20,780 nt of DNA from Coptodactyla brooksi. Taxonomy: Eukaryota > Arthropoda > Insecta > Coleoptera > Scarabaeidae. This document shows positions 17,692 through 20,780 of this stretch, piece after piece (position 1 is the stretch's first letter; each line of letters opens with the position of its first letter). The notes beneath the pieces are model-generated. The model did not search any database and was not told the origin of the DNA. It saw nothing but the letters and a program-made list of their open reading frames with translations. A program made the translations under genes and the position numbers. The stretch covers positions 1 to 20,780 of the forward strand of contig JAWQRM010000642.1 in the NCBI GenBank assembly GCA_033557675.1. The letters run 5' to 3'.

Positions 17692-18640
17692 ATGCTTTAT
17701 ACAAGCGAAGAGTTATTTGACATGGTAGGAGTTTATTTTGAGTCCATGAGAAATGCTGCAATTGCTACCAGGGTATATGCGCAGCAATATCCGGATAGAC
17801 GCCAACCCAATAAAAAAGTGATTCTTGTTCATTCGAAATGTTTTAGTTTATTTGGAATTTAATCCTCACCTAAGTACGAGAGCTGTTCCAGAAGCCTTGG
17901 GAATATCTCGAACCGCCATTCAAAACACTTTGAAGGAGCAAACGTAGACAATTATTAACTTACAATAAATTATATGGGTAGTAGGAGAAACATGCAATTG
18001 TAAATCTGGCTTTTCGATTTCAGACCCCCACTATAAGCTTATTATTACTTTTTTGATACGGAACTGAACCTTTTGAACCCAATGGTAGTGCACAAGCATT
18101 AATTTATATTCTCACAAAGAATTAATGCTTTCCTCTCAAATCCCAGTAGTGTTCTGTTGAATTAATTGCCTCCGTCTTGTTCCAGGTTACACCCATATCA
18201 TTTAGTCCTGCACCAGGCACTGACTGCTGAGGATTTTGATCGAGGACTAGATCATTGCCACTGGCTTTGAGGTATGGAGGCAGAAGATCGGAAAATTCTT
18301 TCACAAATATTGTGGACAGATGAGGCTACTTATCATAGCAATGGAGGTGTGACTCTTCATAATATGCACTATTGGTCCAGAACTAATCCACACTGGATGC
18401 AAGAAGTCCAGCACCAAGGTCGTTATCGATATTTTCTTTTTTAGTAATCAACTTAATGGTGAAAGTTACCTAAACTTTTTAAGAGAGGAATTATCGATTT
18501 TGTTAGAGGAAGTGCCCCTTGGAATTCGACAACAAATGCTATTCCAACATGATGGGTGTCCAGTTCACTTTGCCATAAATGTGCAGAAGTTCTTAGGTAC
18601 CACCTACCCTGGTAGATGGATAGGACGGGCGGCATATTTT
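17692..18640 (+). pseudogene. DUF4817-type mariner-superfamily transposase, 3'-truncated
   Basis: ATG 17692 starts M-L-Y-T-S-E-E-L-F-D-M-V, then N-A-A-I-A-T-R-V-Y-A-Q-Q-Y-P-D-R-R, a good DUF4817 HTH domain (residues 1-40). In another frame P-H-L-S-T-R-A-V and L-G-I-S-R-T-A-I-Q-N-T-L-K-E (about 17860-17945) form a second HTH. The roughly 50 residues normally between the two domains are missing. An unrelated-looking insert (about 17950-18270), containing an 11-bp inverted repeat (18094-18104 / 18120-18130), precedes the catalytic part. That part has I-L-W-T-D-E-A-T-Y with the first aspartate (about 18305-18330), N-M-H-Y-W-S-R-T-N-P-H-W-M, then Q-H-D-G-C-P-V-H-F-A with the second (about 18546-18575) and W-I-G-R (to about 18630). 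The third aspartate block is lost. Confidence 0.85.
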
Positions 18641-20069
18641 CATTTTTGCAACCATATAAGTGCATATGTATGTACTATGCATGCATACAATCTATGTTAT
18701 TTATATCTACTTGTACATATGAATTTGTAAAAAAAGCTTTGTAATGAAATTGCTATAAAAACTATTTATTATAACTGAATTTACGTAAATACTGTTTTTA
18801 TTCATTACCTTAAAACTGCACGTTAAATAAAGACTTTTTTCTCCTATAGCCGGACAAAAAGGAATTGTATACTTACACATCCTTAATTTAACATTATTTT
18901 AATTGCTTGAAAGTTAGGAAGTAAATTTATTTCAAATTTAATTTCTGCCAAACCTTAATTAACATTTCAAAGCCGTTGTAATTTCCCGTTAATTATTAAA
19001 TTTCAACGACGTTTTGAACTTAGCTGCATACGGAACAGATTGCAGCGGAATATTTCTATAGACGTTACAGGCAGCGTGAATACAACGTGCCCTTTGGTAA
19101 AAAAATGTGTGCACAAAGCGTAGCGGGGAAAATTCCAGCCGAAATTTTACCGGACGTATTACGCTCGGGGTTGTTGTACCTCGAATATGAACATAACACA
19201 GCTCGGAGCATTAATTAAATTCAACAAAAGCAGTGCCCGCATTTTGGTTTTGGGGGTATACGAACATTGTTTATTTTAATTAACGGATTCTCAGAAACCT
19301 GCCGGCTGTTCTGCAGGACTGACGGCGCAAAGAGCAATCTGGCGTTTGCAGTGAAAGTATAAAATTCAAATCGAAATGCAAAGAACCGGGATCGGTCAAT
19401 TCTTCATTTAACCACATTATACTACCAAATATCGTTTTACCATTTCATGAAATCTGGTTCCTTTGCCTCCAAAACAGAAATTTAAAAAAACAGAATTTTA
19501 AATCAGCCCAAATATTTGTCTGCTCGATAAGCGAATAAAAAATTGACAGACGATGCGATCTCCAAATGCTGGATTAATCATGAACGCAATTTTTTTTAGA
19601 CAAATCTGCACGAATAAAATCCCGTGTATTTTCAGGCCGCAAACCGAATTCCACAGGGCACTTGGGATTTGTGCCCGCGCAGCACAGGGATGTAACACGT
19701 AATTATATCTCCCACCCCTAACGGTGACCGAACACAAAATATTTGCCTCGGTGGAGCTGAGTATAAATCGATATTGTGTACGGATAAAAGTTGAATCTAG
19801 ATATGGAAGCCACGGTATGCAAGTCAGGCCTTCAATGATATTTATCATCGTACATATACAGACTGTCCTAGCGGGAATAATTGCAATCGATATTTCGAAA
19901 ATTATTAGTAGGAAAATTCTGGAAATGCGGTGGTTTACTAAAGTCGGTTGGGGCAATTTAAGCAAAATATTTGCAATTGTCTGCTACAGGAAATTAACGT
20001 AAACTCTCTTATTTTAAATTAAACATCTTAATATTATTCAATTTTCAATTATTCAAGGTTAATCAGAAA
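18641..20069. other. unassigned intergenic DNA
   Basis: 18641-18960 is AT-rich and featureless. From about 18960 to 19980 the DNA is more balanced in composition and holds no transposon protein I can recognise. A 155-codon minus frame (19498-19965) overlaps a 92-codon plus frame (19724-20002). Neither shows a domain, a signal peptide or splice-site support. No RNA gene was recognised. Confidence 0.45.
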
Positions 20070-20780
20070 TTTTTTTTGGGATGGTCTGAGAATGCTTTTT
20101 ACGCATCACCCAGGGCCCTGTTCCTGGAGTGCCGGACTCGCCTAATTCATCCTGAATAGGCCATACCGACTAAACTCATTTCCACCTTAGTGGCGTGAAT
20201 CCATCAGGCATTACTTCAGTATGACGCCACTTCATCAGGTCCCTTTAAGGGACTCTCCTTTCTGTTCTGCAAGGCAGAAATATTCTGGCTTTTGCAAGGG
20301 CCTCCCGGAAGGCTATACATCCTCTCGATCCGACCAAGTGTTTCCTGCCATCCGGATTATTCGTAGAGCACAAAAAGCACGAAGGCTCTGCAGTCTTGCA
20401 ATTCTTCAGTTTGTGCCGCACACCGCCGCAGAAGTAACATAACTTGCTCCGATCCGGGCCCTTGCATGAGGTACTATAATGTCTATAGTCAAGACAGCGG
20501 TAACATCGCCTGATCTCCGCCCCTCGTCTGATCCTGCAACTGACAAAGCCAACCAATAACCGGCCAGCTTGAATGAGTTGCTCGGCTGCCGTCACCTCTA
20601 TCTTGACTATGATCAAGCGCTGCTTTCTTCCGTTTGGCCTGGTCATTTTGACTTCTATTTTCCCTCTATACCCTGGTATGGTCCTCTTCAAGGCCTCCTC
20701 AACCTCCATTACTGTTGTGCAGCAATCACAGTCTCTTATCTCCAGAGTGGTTCTGGGAATCAGTTCTCTTATGGTGCTTG
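20070..20780 (-). mobile_element. R1-type non-LTR retrotransposon, ORF1 joined to 3' UTR
   Basis: The minus strand enters at the window edge inside ORF1, which stops at 20245. About 165 bases of noncoding DNA follow, including GAGTTTAGTCGGTA and a GC-rich stretch ending in a run of eight A (T on the plus strand, 20070-20077). Poly-A at the end marks target-primed insertion. In R1-clade elements ORF1 is followed by a long ORF2 encoding endonuclease and reverse transcriptase. Here none of it is present, so the copy is internally deleted or belongs to a nonautonomous lineage. The 5' end and target duplication lie outside or could not be fixed. Confidence 0.65.
20245..20780 (-). CDS. ORF1 (Gag-like) zinc-knuckle protein of an R1-type LINE, partial
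   Basis: The frame is open from the window edge (no stop from 20778 down) to the stop at 20245, giving 178 codons. The internal ATG at 20709 is probably not the true start, because in-frame coding with T-L-E-I-R-D continues upstream of it. Counting from that ATG, residues 69-82, 91-104 and 111-131 are three zinc knuckles: C-x2-C-x4-H-x4-C twice, then C-x2-C-x9-H-x6-C. A basic stretch precedes them. This is the C-terminal arrangement of ORF1 proteins in R1/TRAS-like retrotransposons, which bind element RNA in the ribonucleoprotein. The 178 visible codons have no stop or frameshift, unlike the other elements here, so this copy is relatively recent. Confidence 0.8.
   Translation of the reverse strand, partial: STIRELIPRTTLEIRDCDCCTTVMEVEEALKRTIPGYRGKIEVKMTRPNGRKQRLIIVKIEVTAAEQLIQAGRLLVGFVSCRIRRGAEIRRCYRCLDYRHYSTSCKGPDRSKLCYFCGGVRHKLKNCKTAEPSCFLCSTNNPDGRKHLVGSRGCIAFREALAKARIFLPCRTERRVP

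Noticed and set aside
17460..17862. Threonine/arginine-rich minus frame and hydrophobic plus frame upstream of ATG 17692
   Set aside because: Both arise from the G/T-rich strand bias at 17560-17690. The true start of the DUF4817 domain is the ATG at 17692.

Overview
This window looks like intergenic or intronic DNA from an arthropod, most likely an insect. It is AT-rich and has no bacterial-style operons or ribosome-binding sites. Its recognisable coding matter is almost entirely decayed transposase or reverse transcriptase of types common in insect genomes: mariner, piggyBac, DUF4817-type mariner-superfamily elements, a Penelope-like piece, a Jockey/CR1-type LINE and an R1-type LINE. I found no intact host gene, rRNA, tRNA or CRISPR array. 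The species cannot be named from the sequence.

Layout. 1-163: 3' end of a mariner element. 166-685: spacer with a TA microsatellite that runs into a plausible TATA/initiator core promoter. 686-1915: piggyBac transposase pseudogene (+) carrying a 35-bp internal tandem duplication. 2822-3680: DUF4817-type transposase (-) whose first catalytic block is deleted. 3681-5034: unassigned DNA with one strongly folded patch. 5035-5515 (+) and 6751-7260 (-): two copies of one piggyBac family in inverted orientation, flanking a possible orphan exon. 7445-8363: second DUF4817-like transposase (+) ending at a perfect palindrome. 8490-9192: 5' end of a piggyBac element (-) with its terminal sequence. 10150-11600: the longest piggyBac pseudogene (-). 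12500-12801: probable Penelope-like 3' end (-) abutting a Tc1/mariner-superfamily DDE fragment (+, 12790-13366). 14590-15318: a fold-back element with about 160-bp inverted arms. 16046-16908: LINE reverse transcriptase remnant (+). 17692-18640: third DUF4817 transposase (+). 20070-20780: R1-type LINE (-) in which ORF1 appears joined directly to the 3' UTR and A-tail, without ORF2.

These pieces do not work together as a pathway. They read as a layered transposon graveyard in which insertions, internal deletions and inversions are superimposed. The most interesting signals are structural: the ORF1-only R1-type LINE, the long-armed fold-back element, inverted piggyBac copies that could be dated against each other, several short-loop perfect palindromes inside dead transposases, and CTCF-like motifs. 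I found no convincing new functional system. The one loose candidate for a functional RNA, at 4028-4103, deviates from the hammerhead consensus at key bases.
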